A model generated the notes under the pieces. The model made no database searches, was not told where the DNA came from, and worked only from the letters and a program-made list of their open reading frames with translations. Position numbers and translations under genes: made by a program. Of a stretch of 64,000 nt of DNA, positions 8,007 to 16,361 are shown piece by piece (position 1 is the stretch's first letter; each line of letters opens with the position of its first letter). Origin of the DNA: an uncultured Collinsella sp. (GTDB taxonomy: Bacteria; Actinomycetota; Coriobacteriia; Coriobacteriales; Coriobacteriaceae); NCBI GenBank assembly GCA_900541035.1, contig UQIN01000006.1, positions 1 through 64,000 on the forward strand, read 5' to 3'.

Positions 8007-8864
8007 TTAGAGATATTCAAGGAAACGATCCGCCGCAAGCGAAACGTCAGCGGTGCGGTATATGGCGTTGATCTGCCGATGAGGATGTCCCTCGAGCGGG
8101 CGCACGGCAACATCGAACTGGCAGCGGCGCAAGATGAGCGCCGGAAGAACGCTCACGCCCAGACCGTCCTCGACCATGGCCATAATCGCATAATCATCCC
8201 AGGTCGACAGCTTAGAGCGTACCGCCAGGCCCGCGCGGCGAAACAGCGGCGTAATCTCGTCGTCGCTACCGCGTTCCAGCAGAATAAACTGCTCGTTGGC
8301 CAAATCGGCAAGGGAAACGACCTCCGCGGTAGCAAGCGAGGAGTCCGCTGGCACCACGGCCATCAACTCATCTTGCACCAATGGCCGCGACGCCATGCCG
8401 GCGCCGCGTGGTTCGCGCGGAATAAAGCCCAGGTCGCAGCGACCTTCCGCCACCCATTGCTCAATCTCGGAGTAATCACCCATCAGCAGCTCGTAATCGA
8501 CGTCCGGGTGATCGGCGCGAAAGTGCGCAATCACCGGCGGCAGCACGTGGGTCGCCACGCTCGAAAACGTACCGATGCAGATTTTGCCGCGCATGAGCCC
8601 ACGCATCTCATCCACCCGTCGCTGCAAACGAACAAATTCCTCGCACAACGCCTCGACCGCCGGCATAACTTGCCGCCCATCGGCAGAAAGCACTACGCCC
8701 TCGCGGCTTCTATCGAGCACTTTAAAGCCCCAGTCGGCCTCGAGATCGGCCACCATACGGCTCACGCCCGACTGCGAATAGCTCAGCCGCTCGGCGGCGC
8801 GCGTAAAACTTCCGGCGCGCACGGTCTCAAGCAGCACCTGCATCTTTTGAATATTCGTTTCCAC
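8007..8864 (-). CDS. LysR-family transcriptional regulator
   Basis: A 285-residue regulator. The N-terminal winged helix (VRAGSFTRAAERLSYSQSGVSRMV) is typical, followed by a LysR substrate-binding domain with LADLANEQFILLE and DDYAIMAMVEDGLGVSVLP. GTG at 8864 is preferred because GGAGGGG lies 5 bases upstream; the ATG codons further upstream have none. It is divergent from a DMT-family exporter gene, 118 bases away, the usual arrangement of a LysR regulator and its target. A closely similar regulator (48069-48935) is also divergent from an EamA gene, so the pair exists twice in this window. Confidence 0.85.
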   Translation of the reverse strand: METNIQKMQVLLETVRAGSFTRAAERLSYSQSGVSRMVADLEADWGFKVLDRSREGVVLSADGRQVMPAVEALCEEFVRLQRRVDEMRGLMRGKICIGTFSSVATHVLPPVIAHFRADHPDVDYELLMGDYSEIEQWVAEGRCDLGFIPREPRGAGMASRPLVQDELMAVVPADSSLATAEVVSLADLANEQFILLERGSDDEITPLFRRAGLAVRSKLSTWDDYAIMAMVEDGLGVSVLPALILRRCQFDVAVRPLEGHPHRQINAIYRTADVSLAADRFLEYL

Positions 8865-8936
8865 GGCACCCCTCCACATATGCATGAGCTTTTGTCATGT
8901 TATCTATGAATTATATTCGCTTTTCTTCTATAGCCA

Positions 8937-8953
8937 GTTCACCCATAGTGAAC
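8937..8953. promoter_or_regulatory. LysR-type operator candidate
   Basis: GTTCAC-5-GTGAAC is an interrupted palindrome in the divergent LysR/EamA intergenic region, 30 bases before the exporter start. It is a plausible binding site for the adjacent LysR protein. Confidence 0.45.
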
Positions 8954-8982
8954 ATGCTCGGATATAGAGGGGATGTCAGCGT

Positions 8983-9894
8983 ATGAACAACGGACTGTTT
9001 ACGTACTTAGCAGCATTGCTGTTGTTTGGCTCCAACGGCATCGTCGCCGCCGCCATCGCGCTGCCGAGCTCCGATATCGTGCTCCTGCGCACGTTTTTGG
9101 GCGCACTCTCGCTTGTCACCATCCTAGCCATCACCCAACGCCATAAGTTGCAGGCGCCATCTCGCCCCCGCGAAGCCGCAGCCCTCCTCCTCTCGGGAGC
9201 CGCGCTGGGCGCCAGCTGGATTTTTCTGTTCCGAGCCTACCAGACGATCGGCGTCGGCGTTTCCTCGCTGCTGTACTACTGCGGCCCCATCATCGTCATG
9301 GCGCTCTCCCCGCTCATCTTTGGCGAAAAGCTGACCGGCAGCAAAATCGCCGGCTTTATCGCCGTCGCCTGCGGTGCTTTTCTCATTGCGGCACAAGGTC
9401 TAGGCGGCAATATGCCCATTGCGGGTATCGCTTGCGGCATCGCCTCGGCCTTCTGCTATGCATTGATGGTCATCGCCAGCAAGGGTGCGCCGCACATCGA
9501 GGGCCTCGAGAACTCCGCGCTCCAGGTGAGCGCCGCCTTTGTGACCGCGCTGGTCCTTACGCTCCTCACGCAGGGCGCCCCCTCATTCCTGTCCGCCGGC
9601 GTCGCCGCCAGTATTGATTGGCGCGCCGTCGTCATGCTCGGCGTCGTCAACACCGGCATCGGCTGCCTGCTCTACTTTAGCGCCGTCGCCAAACTGCCCG
9701 TCCAGACCGTCGCCGTCGTCGGCTACCTCGAGCCGCTTTCGGCGGTCGTGTTCTCGGCCGTCCTTTTGGGCGAAGCCATAACACCGGTCCGTCTGATGGG
9801 CGCCGTGCTTATCATCGGCGGCGCGATCTTTTGCGAACTCGCCGGCAAACGCGCAAACGCCAAGGCTGGCATCGCCCAGGCAGCACGTGCTTAA
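8983..9894 (+). CDS. EamA/DMT-superfamily transporter
   Basis: A 303-residue inner-membrane protein with ten predicted hydrophobic segments in two EamA repeats. The first includes FGSNGIVAAAIALPSSDIVLLRTFLG and ASWIFLFRAYQTIGVGVSSLLYYCGPI; the second ends GYLEPLSAVVFSAVLLGEAITPVRLMGAVLIIGGA. These proteins usually export amino acids or other metabolites. An AGAGGGG ribosome binding site lies 9 bases before the ATG. It is divergent from LysR and probably under its control. The substrate cannot be inferred. Confidence 0.85.
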   Translation: MNNGLFTYLAALLLFGSNGIVAAAIALPSSDIVLLRTFLGALSLVTILAITQRHKLQAPSRPREAAALLLSGAALGASWIFLFRAYQTIGVGVSSLLYYCGPIIVMALSPLIFGEKLTGSKIAGFIAVACGAFLIAAQGLGGNMPIAGIACGIASAFCYALMVIASKGAPHIEGLENSALQVSAAFVTALVLTLLTQGAPSFLSAGVAASIDWRAVVMLGVVNTGIGCLLYFSAVAKLPVQTVAVVGYLEPLSAVVFSAVLLGEAITPVRLMGAVLIIGGAIFCELAGKRANAKAGIAQAARA

Positions 9895-9927
9895 AGCCCC
9901 TGCTTTGAAATGCTACCTGCATACATA

Positions 9928-9951
9928 AATAATCCTCAGCTGGGGATTATT
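9928..9951 (+). terminator. Terminator after EamA gene
   Basis: AATAATCC (9928-9935) pairs with GGATTATT (9944-9951); the hairpin is followed by TGTCTAAAAT rather than a strong T-run, so efficiency is uncertain. Confidence 0.5.
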
Positions 9952-10051
9952 GTCTAAAATAACCTGATGTGCCAAACTGCTCTTGTATGTATAAAGACGG
10001 CATAAAGGTTATCTGTCCTAGACGGATAACCGGATGTCCAAGGGAGTCCAC

Positions 10052-12283
10052 GTGGCACATAACAAACTGGAGGCAAGCCCCCAAGATCAGCGTGGTCAAG
10101 GCGGGCATGGAGCCATTCCCCTCTCCGCTGGCATGCTGCTCGTTACGCTCGGCGTCGTCTACGGCGACATCGGCACGAGCCCCATGTACACCATGAAATC
10201 AATCGTCGCCAACAACGGCGGCATCGGTACCGTCAGCGAGGACATGATCTTAGGAGCGCTTTCGCTCGTCATCTGGACCATGACGCTCGTGACCACGGTC
10301 AAGTACGTGGTTATCGCCATGAAGGCCGATAACCACAACGAGGGCGGCATCTTCGCCCTGTTTAGCTTGGTGCGCAAAGTGGCGCCGTGGCTGATCCTTC
10401 CCGCCATGATCGGCGGCGCGGCGCTGCTCGCCGACGGCATCCTCACCCCCGCCGTCACGGTTACCACGGCCATCGAGGGCTTGCGCACTATCGAGTGGGG
10501 CCATGCGCTTTTGGGTGACGGCCAGACCAACGTCATCATCATCACCATCATCATTATCTGCGGCCTGTTTGCCATGCAGCGCGCCGGCACCTCGTCGATC
10601 GGCAAGCTGTTCGGCCCGCTCATGACGCTGTGGTTCCTGTTCTTGGCTGGCGCCGGCCTGTTCAACATGCTCGGCAACCTGTCCATCCTACGCGCGCTCA
10701 ACCCCATCCGCGGCATCATGTTCCTGTTCTCGCCCATCAACCACTCGGGCATCATGGTGCTCGGCTTCGTCTTCCTGTCGACGACCGGCGCCGAGGCGCT
10801 CTATTCGGACATGGGTCACGTGGGCAAGGCTAACATTTACGCATCCTGGCCGTTCGTAAAGGCAGCCCTCATCCTTAACTATCTGGGTCAGGGCGCTTGG
10901 CTGCTCGCCAACAATTCCAATCCCCAGATGCTCGCGATGGATATCGTCAACCCGTTCTATATGATGCTCCCCGAGCCCCTGCGCCCCTTTGCCATCGTGC
11001 TTTCGGCCGTGGCGGCCATCATCGCCTCGCAGGCGCTCATCACCGGCTCGTTCTCGTTGGTTTCGGAGGCAACGCGCCTCAACCTTATGCCGCATCTGCG
11101 CATCCACTACCCCAGCGACACCAAGGGCCAACTCTATATTCCGCTCGTCAACAACATCATGTGGGTCGGCTGTATCTTCATCGTGCTGCTGTTCCAAAAC
11201 TCCGAGCGCATGGAGAGCGCCTACGGCCTCGCCATTACCGTGACCATGCTCATGACCACGACGCTTTTGACGAGCTACATCGCCGGCATCCTCAAGCACA
11301 AGCTGGGCGCCTGCGTCTTCGCCCTGCTCTTTGGTGCCATTGAGCTGTGCTTCTTCGCTTCGTGCCTCACCATGTTCTTTGACGGCGGCTACGTCATGAT
11401 CTTCCTGGCCGCGCTGCTGTTTGGCCTTATGTACGTGTGGCGCCGCGGCACCGCCATCGAGCGCACGCAGACGATCCTGCTGCCCGTCTCCAAGTACATT
11501 GACCAGCTCGGCCGCCTGCGCAACGACGAGACCTACCCCGTGCTCGCCGACAATCTGGTGTTCCTTACCAACAGTCCCGACCCGCTCACGCTCGACCGCG
11601 ACGTGCTCTACTCCATCTTGGACAAGCACCCCAAGCGTGCCAAGGCATATTGGTTCATCAACGTACACGTTACCGACGAGCCCTATACGCACGAGTATTC
11701 CGTTGAGACCTTTGGCACAGACTTCCTGTTCCGCGTGCGCTTGGACCTGGGTTTTAAGGTCAACCAGCGCATCAACGCCTACCTGCGCCAGATCGTTGGC
11801 GACCTGATGGCCTCGGGAGAGCTGCCACCGCAGCACCACACCTACTCCATCTACGAGACGCGCGGCAACGTGGGCGACTTCCGTTTTTGCATGCTGCGCA
11901 AGATGCTCGCCCCCGAAACGGACATCAACCGCAACGACCATCGCGTCATGGCCATCAAGTACGCCGTCCGCCGCGCCTGCGGAAGCCCGGCACGTTGGTA
12001 TGGTCTCGAGAACTCGGCCATCATCATCGAGTACGTGCCACTGTTTGCCCGCATGCGCCCGGCCGTTAAGCTCGTGCGCACCCAGGTGCCGCTCGAGGTT
12101 CAGATCGAAGAGGCCGAGGAAATGGAAGTCGATATCTTCTCGGACGACTTGGTCAACGGCAACGAGGCCGGCAAGAGTATGAACGTCGATCCCACCGAGC
12201 TGCTCGAGAGCGTCGCCGATACGCCCGAGCAACAGCAACTCGACGGACTCGAGAGCACCCAGCTCAACGACGCCAACTTCTAA
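10052..12283 (+). CDS. kup: Kup-type potassium uptake protein
   Basis: A 743-residue K+/H+ symporter. The N-terminus carries LGVVYGDIGTSPMYTMKS, the Kup signature, followed by about twelve membrane segments and a hydrophilic C-terminal domain of about 250 residues (RINAYLRQIVGDLM, YALENSAIII-like region). GTG at 10052 is chosen because AAGGGAG precedes it by 5 bases; the ATG at 10034 has no ribosome binding site. It is a single-gene unit ended by a bidirectional hairpin. The last 60 residues are acidic and low in complexity (EEAEEMEVDIFSDD), longer than in E. coli Kup. Confidence 0.92.
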   Translation: MAHNKLEASPQDQRGQGGHGAIPLSAGMLLVTLGVVYGDIGTSPMYTMKSIVANNGGIGTVSEDMILGALSLVIWTMTLVTTVKYVVIAMKADNHNEGGIFALFSLVRKVAPWLILPAMIGGAALLADGILTPAVTVTTAIEGLRTIEWGHALLGDGQTNVIIITIIIICGLFAMQRAGTSSIGKLFGPLMTLWFLFLAGAGLFNMLGNLSILRALNPIRGIMFLFSPINHSGIMVLGFVFLSTTGAEALYSDMGHVGKANIYASWPFVKAALILNYLGQGAWLLANNSNPQMLAMDIVNPFYMMLPEPLRPFAIVLSAVAAIIASQALITGSFSLVSEATRLNLMPHLRIHYPSDTKGQLYIPLVNNIMWVGCIFIVLLFQNSERMESAYGLAITVTMLMTTTLLTSYIAGILKHKLGACVFALLFGAIELCFFASCLTMFFDGGYVMIFLAALLFGLMYVWRRGTAIERTQTILLPVSKYIDQLGRLRNDETYPVLADNLVFLTNSPDPLTLDRDVLYSILDKHPKRAKAYWFINVHVTDEPYTHEYSVETFGTDFLFRVRLDLGFKVNQRINAYLRQIVGDLMASGELPPQHHTYSIYETRGNVGDFRFCMLRKMLAPETDINRNDHRVMAIKYAVRRACGSPARWYGLENSAIIIEYVPLFARMRPAVKLVRTQVPLEVQIEEAEEMEVDIFSDDLVNGNEAGKSMNVDPTELLESVADTPEQQQLDGLESTQLNDANF

Positions 12284-12305
12284 CACGCCACCAGCCATTG
12301 ACGAC

Positions 12306-12341
12306 AACGGCTCCGCATCTCATAAAAGGTGCGGAGCCGTT
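12306..12341. terminator. Bidirectional terminator between kup and the bile salt hydrolase gene
   Basis: AACGGCTCCGCA (12306-12317) pairs perfectly with TGCGGAGCCGTT (12330-12341), with TTTT following on the plus strand. The two genes converge on it. Confidence 0.8.
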
Positions 12342-12364
12342 TTATGTCGCAACGGACCGGTGAG

Positions 12365-13330
12365 CTACGAACGACGCGGCTCGGGAACCACGAGCCTATC
12401 GGGGCTCGCGCCCTCGGCATCCATCAGGCTCACGTAGCGAATCGACGGATCCCCATACATCGCGTAGTAATAATTGCCCGTGCGCGCGCTAAAGCATCCG
12501 GTGTAGATAGTCTTCTCGAACTTGCCATCGCCCATCCTGGACGCCCCCTCGATCATCACCACGCCCTCGAGCGAGCGGAACATGCGGACGACGTTTTCGG
12601 TCTCGCTCTCCTTTTGCGGGTAATTGGCATTGAGGTACGCCGCCTTTACAAAACGGCTCGGCGAATAGCAGTCACCCGGAATACCGCGCATGCCGGCACC
12701 CGCACCATAGGGCTTGAGCTCGGCGCCACGCCATGTCGCCGTCTGCGGAAAATCGCTTGTGGCCGTGATATAGGTGCGCAGGTTTTCCATGTGCCACGGG
12801 AAGGTGGGCTGATTGGCAAGGGTGTCGACCGGATCGTCGTATACATGCAGGCCGTCAGCCATCATCTCGACCACGATGCTACGCTGGCTGTCGCCGATAA
12901 TCCAATGGAGCAGCGACACGCCCAGCCCCTCTCCGGCAGATTTGGCGACAATCACCGTGTCGCGCAGCGCGGCCTCGACCTCATCGACCGTCGAGAACGT
13001 CGCTGCCACCCACAGGGGAAACTCATAGGCTGCGATATTGGTCTTGCCGTCGACAGGGTCCTCGGCATACTCGGCATAACCCGGGAAATTGAGACCCGCC
13101 ACGGCGAGGCCCGCATCGTTGCCGCAGTCGAAGAACATGGGATAGTTCTTGTAATCGATGCACATACCGATCACCGCGTGTGTCGCCGTCGCGTCGTCGA
13201 TAAACGAATACGGGATGTGAAACCCGCGCGGCATCACGCGAACCTGTTGGCCGTAGTCAAAGCTCCAGTCGAGGTTGCGGCCCAGATACATGTGGCCAGA
13301 ATTATCGGTAAATCGAATGCTCGTGCACAT
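12365..13330 (-). CDS. Choloylglycine hydrolase (bile salt hydrolase)
   Basis: Ntn-hydrolase of 321 residues that should remove glycine or taurine from conjugated bile acids. The ATG at 13330 has AGGAGG 6 bases upstream and gives MCTSIRF, so Cys2 becomes the N-terminal nucleophile after Met removal. Other expected active-site residues are present: Arg18 and Asp21 in GRNLDWS, Asn81 in AGLNFPGY, Asn173 in ANQPTF and Arg226 in SPSRFVKAA. A penicillin V acylase role is possible since the families overlap, but the NFPGY context favours bile salt hydrolase. No signal peptide; the enzyme is cytoplasmic. It is a single-gene unit. Such enzymes shape bile acid pools and tolerance in gut bacteria. Confidence 0.85.
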   Translation of the reverse strand: MCTSIRFTDNSGHMYLGRNLDWSFDYGQQVRVMPRGFHIPYSFIDDATATHAVIGMCIDYKNYPMFFDCGNDAGLAVAGLNFPGYAEYAEDPVDGKTNIAAYEFPLWVAATFSTVDEVEAALRDTVIVAKSAGEGLGVSLLHWIIGDSQRSIVVEMMADGLHVYDDPVDTLANQPTFPWHMENLRTYITATSDFPQTATWRGAELKPYGAGAGMRGIPGDCYSPSRFVKAAYLNANYPQKESETENVVRMFRSLEGVVMIEGASRMGDGKFEKTIYTGCFSARTGNYYYAMYGDPSIRYVSLMDAEGASPDRLVVPEPRRS

Positions 13331-13396
13331 AGCGCCTCCTAGCTTTACGTTCTTTCTAAGCTTATTGTCACCAATCAAAGAGGCGCTAAACACAAA

Positions 13397-13430
13397 AGCC
13401 CGGACATGACAACAATGTCACGCCCGGACT
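13397..13430 (-). terminator. Terminator downstream of the deformylase-like gene
   Basis: The 15-base arms at 13397-13411 and 13416-13430 pair with three wobble positions around a 4-base loop; on the minus strand CTTTTGTGTTT follows. It separates the transcript of the deformylase-like gene from the bile salt hydrolase gene. Confidence 0.6.
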
Positions 13431-13471
13431 ATTCAAGCAGGATAAACTCAACCAAGTTAACCCCGCAGGTC

Positions 13472-13580
13472 GTCTAAGGGGTCAAAGTGCCGCAGATTGC
13501 CACGAAAGAGGAGCGAAGCGTACTTAAGGTACGCGAGCGACGATTGAGCGGCAAGGTGCGGTGCTTTGGTCCCCTTAGAC
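13472..13580. ncRNA. Structured RNA-like element, copy A
   Basis: A 109-base near-palindrome. The closing arms GTCTAAGGGG (13472-13481) and CCCCTTAGAC (13571-13580) are perfect; inside are helix CCGCA/TGCGG, a 3x3 internal loop GAT (13495-13497) opposite AGG (13554-13556), helix TGCC/GGCA, an internal loop GAAAGAGGAG (13504-13513) opposite CGACGATTGA (13538-13547), and an apical hairpin with arms GCGTAC and GTACGC. The same two loop pairs recur in the element at 29531-29703. Its right end covers the stop codon of the deformylase-like gene, so on the minus strand it is 3' untranslated region, while the shared motif reads on the plus strand. It may be a regulatory RNA, a structured mobile repeat, or a processing signal. 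Confidence 0.5.
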
Positions 13581-13994
13581 CAACTTTCCAAGACAGTGGT
13601 CGATCATATGCTGGACCATCTGCGCCTCAAAGCCCGCGTAGTCGCGGCGGCACTCCTTCATCTTGCCGTCGACGATCACGTCATAAGCGACCTTGCACTT
13701 GATATAGCGCGTGGACTTGGTGACCTCCTCGTGCGTCAGGCAGCTCTCCTCCATCTTGCTGGCGCCCAGGCCAAACACCAGACGGGGGTTGTAGAGCACG
13801 TGGGGCTCGCCGGCATCGTCCAGGTAGACGCAAACCTTCTTGGTAACGCCAATCTGGTTAGCGGCCAAGCAGCCGGCATCGTCGAGCGACTTGATGGTAT
13901 CGATCAGGTCCTGAGCAACCGACTCGTCCTCGACAGTCGCAACCTCGCAACGCTGGGACAGGATAGCCTCGTCGTGGCAAAGCTCTTTAATCAT
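13575..13994 (-). CDS. Peptide-deformylase-like protein with altered active site
   Basis: A 139-residue member of the short deformylase group. The start at 13994 follows GGAGG by 5 bases and gives the usual MIKEL N-terminus. Motif 1 is GCLAANQIG (residues 41-49), close to the consensus. Motif 2, normally EGCLS, is ESCLT (83-87) and keeps Cys85. Motif 3, normally HEIDH, is HMIDH (129-133): both metal histidines remain but the catalytic Glu is Met130. The protein may bind metal but is unlikely to deformylate efficiently. A true deformylase gene is presumably elsewhere. Other short paralogues of this type are annotated as deformylases, so annotation by similarity alone would be misleading. Confidence 0.8.
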   Translation of the reverse strand: MIKELCHDEAILSQRCEVATVEDESVAQDLIDTIKSLDDAGCLAANQIGVTKKVCVYLDDAGEPHVLYNPRLVFGLGASKMEESCLTHEEVTKSTRYIKCKVAYDVIVDGKMKECRRDYAGFEAQMVQHMIDHCLGKLV

Positions 13995-14187
13995 ACGTTC
14001 CTCCATAGGGGTCGTTGTAACCGCTTAAGTATACGGTACCTACACAATTTCATGCGAAAGATACCGCCCGTCCGTTACAAACCGCCGAACATCAACATGC
14101 GAGGAACACCAACTTCACAAAGGCGATATAGTGGGTGAGTTCGTGTCAATCGGCCTAAACTCGGGGCCGAACAAGGAAAGGGTATGC

Positions 14188-15498
14188 ATGGACGAACTAT
14201 TTCACGTCAGTGAGCGCAAGTCCACAATCGGGACCGAACTCCGCGCTGGACTGACAACATTCCTGGCGATGGCCTACATCATCGCCGTCAACCCCGCGGT
14301 GCTCTCGGGCGCCGGCATCGATGCGGGAGCGCTCGCCTGCGCCACCTGCCTGGGCGCCGGCATCATGACCATCTGCATGGGCATCTTCGCTAACCGCCCG
14401 CTCGCCTGCGCGTCGGGCTTAGGCGTCAACGCGATGATCGCTGGAATCACCACCACCGTCTGCGGCGGTGACTGGCACGTGGCCATGAGCGTCATCTTCC
14501 TCGAGGGTATCGTCATCTTGCTGCTCGTGCTTTGTGGCCTGCGCGAGGCCATCATGGACGCCATCCCGGTTGTCCTGCGTCACGCCATCTCGGTGGGCCT
14601 GGGCCTGTTCATCGCCATGATTGGCCTGTGCGATGCCGGCATTATCACCGCTGGCACCGGTACACTCGTCGGTCTGGGCGACATCACCTCCCCCACCTTC
14701 ATCGTCGGCATCATCTCCATCCTGGTGACAGTCGCCCTCGCCTGCCGCAACGTCCCCGGCTCGCTGCTCATCGGCATCGTCGTCGCCGTCATCGCCGGTA
14801 TCCCCCTAGGTGTAACCCAGGCTCCGACCGGTATCATCGCCCCGCTCGACTTCTCGAGCATCGGTGGCCCCATCGCCGACGCCGGCGGCGTGCCCGCCAT
14901 CGTCAAGGTCCTTACCGACCCCACGCTCCTCGTCATCTCGTTCTCGCTGCTCATGAGCGACTTCTTCGACACCATGGGCACCGCGATGGCCGTGGCCAAG
15001 CAGGGCGAGTTCCTCACCGACGACGGCAACGTCGAGGATATCAAGGAGATCCTGATCGTCGACTCCGCCGCCGCTGCTGTGGGCGGTTTCATGGGCGTCT
15101 CCTCCATCACCACCTTCGTCGAGTCCACCTCTGGCGCTGCCGACGGTGGCCGCACGGGCCTCACCTCCGTCACCACCGGCGTGTTGTTCATTCTCGCCGC
15201 GTTCTTCTCCCCCATCGTCACCATCGTTTCCAGCGCCGCCACCTGCGGTGCTCTGGTCTACGTCGGCTACCTCATGATGAGCGAGGCCTCCGAGATCGAC
15301 TGGTCCGACGTGTCGCAGGGTTTCCCGGCGTTCATGATTGTCGCCGGCGTGCCCTTCACCTACTCCATCTCTGCCGGCATTGGCCTGGGCTTTATCGCCT
15401 ACGTGATCGTCGCGCTCTTTAAGGGCGAGGCCTCCAAGATCAAGCCGCTCATGTGGATCGCAGCCCTTGCCTTCCTCGTCTACTTCTTCGTAGCGTAA
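14188..15498 (+). CDS. NCS2-family purine permease (AzgA/PbuG type)
   Basis: A 436-residue membrane transporter. TELRAGLTTFLAMAYIIAVNP at the N-terminus, GLGVNAMIA, and DFFDTMGTAMAVAKQ followed by STTFVESTSG-like sequence are hallmarks of the AzgA-type branch that takes up adenine, guanine or hypoxanthine with protons. The ATG at 14188 is preceded by GGAAAGGG; the earlier GTG of the frame is not supported. It is a single-gene unit with a strong terminator. I saw no purine riboswitch in the 193-base leader. The second NCS2 transporter nearby (16362-17696) is of the other, UraA/xanthine type. Confidence 0.88.
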   Translation: MDELFHVSERKSTIGTELRAGLTTFLAMAYIIAVNPAVLSGAGIDAGALACATCLGAGIMTICMGIFANRPLACASGLGVNAMIAGITTTVCGGDWHVAMSVIFLEGIVILLLVLCGLREAIMDAIPVVLRHAISVGLGLFIAMIGLCDAGIITAGTGTLVGLGDITSPTFIVGIISILVTVALACRNVPGSLLIGIVVAVIAGIPLGVTQAPTGIIAPLDFSSIGGPIADAGGVPAIVKVLTDPTLLVISFSLLMSDFFDTMGTAMAVAKQGEFLTDDGNVEDIKEILIVDSAAAAVGGFMGVSSITTFVESTSGAADGGRTGLTSVTTGVLFILAAFFSPIVTIVSSAATCGALVYVGYLMMSEASEIDWSDVSQGFPAFMIVAGVPFTYSISAGIGLGFIAYVIVALFKGEASKIKPLMWIAALAFLVYFFVA

Positions 15499-15525
15499 CG
15501 GCATAGTCTGCCGAAGCAAAACAAC

Positions 15526-15566
15526 AAGGCGCGGAGTCGCATCGAACGGCTCCGCGCCTTTCTTTT
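15526..15566 (+). terminator. Intrinsic terminator after the purine permease
   Basis: AAGGCGCGGAG (15526-15536) pairs with CTCCGCGCCTT (15550-15560), followed by TCTTTT. Confidence 0.85.
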
Positions 15567-15635
15567 AGCGTCTGCCCCCGTGCCAGCGTGCGACAATTGA
15601 GGCTGTCAATATCACAACACCGAGAGAAGCCTGCC

Positions 15636-16301
15636 TTGGAAGCGCATCATAAGCAGATAACCGTTTATTCAGAGTGTGTGGAAGGCGCGCCCGTCATCTA
15701 CCTCCCCGTGGTTATGGGCGACGGTAGTGAAGTCTACGAGCGCTGCCGAGAGCTCGACTGCCCGCCATTCACCCTTGTCGCCATTGGAGGGCTCGATTGG
15801 AATCGCGAGCTGAGCCCCTGGGAATGTGAGGGAACTATACGAGATGCCGAGCCCTTTGGTGGACAGGCTGCTGGTTTTCTTGACGAGTTGTTGAAGCAGA
15901 TAATCCCCCAGGCCGAATCATCGCTCCCGCAACCGCCCGCCTGGCGCGGCGTTGCCGGCTACTCGTTGGCGGGTCTTTTTGCACTGTGGACACTTTGGCA
16001 AACAGATGTCTTTGAGCGCGCGGCAAGTGCATCGGGGTCGCTGTGGTTCCCCGGCTTTATCGACTACGCGCGCGAGCGCACGATGACAGCCACGCCCGAC
16101 GCCGCCTATCTGTCGCTCGGTAAAAAGGAAACCAAGACGCCCAACCGCATGATGCGGCACGTACTCGACGATACGCACGCGATGGAAGAGCTGTTTATAG
16201 AGCGTGACATTCCAACAACGCTGGAGCTCAACCCCGGCAACCACTTTGCCCAAACTGACCTGCGCATGGCGCGCGGCATCCACTGGATACTGACGCATTA
16301 A
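15636..16301 (+). CDS. Alpha/beta-hydrolase (IroE/enterochelin-esterase-like)
   Basis: About 221 residues. The nucleophile elbow GYSLAG, a region GLDWNRELSPWE near the start, and the C-terminal PGNHF that supplies the His place it among small esterases related to the IroE/Fes D-like fold. It has no signal peptide. The start is uncertain: TTG at 15636 has a weak GAGAGAAG box, while GTG at 15588 has none; no ATG is suitable. It is a one-gene unit between two nucleobase permeases with terminators on both sides. A role in siderophore or ester hydrolysis is only suggested by the fold. Confidence 0.68.
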   Translation: MEAHHKQITVYSECVEGAPVIYLPVVMGDGSEVYERCRELDCPPFTLVAIGGLDWNRELSPWECEGTIRDAEPFGGQAAGFLDELLKQIIPQAESSLPQPPAWRGVAGYSLAGLFALWTLWQTDVFERAASASGSLWFPGFIDYARERTMTATPDAAYLSLGKKETKTPNRMMRHVLDDTHAMEELFIERDIPTTLELNPGNHFAQTDLRMARGIHWILTH

Positions 16302-16341
16302 AAATGGCGTCCACGCGTACATACGCATGGACGCCATTTTT
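16300..16341. terminator. Bidirectional terminator
   Basis: AAAAATGGCGTCCA (16300-16313) and TGGACGCCATTTTT (16328-16341) form a 14-bp stem with A/T tails on both sides, between the esterase and uracil permease genes that converge here. Confidence 0.85.
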
Positions 16342-16361
16342 AATTTGGCTGAACGCAGCTA

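Noticed and set aside
10688..12307. A 539-codon open frame on the minus strand antisense to kup
   Set aside because: It is the complementary-strand shadow of a high-GC gene: its composition follows kup, it lacks a ribosome binding site, and it resembles no protein family.
14007..14187. Possible purine riboswitch before the NCS2 permease
   Set aside because: The conserved loop sequences of the purine aptamer are not present.
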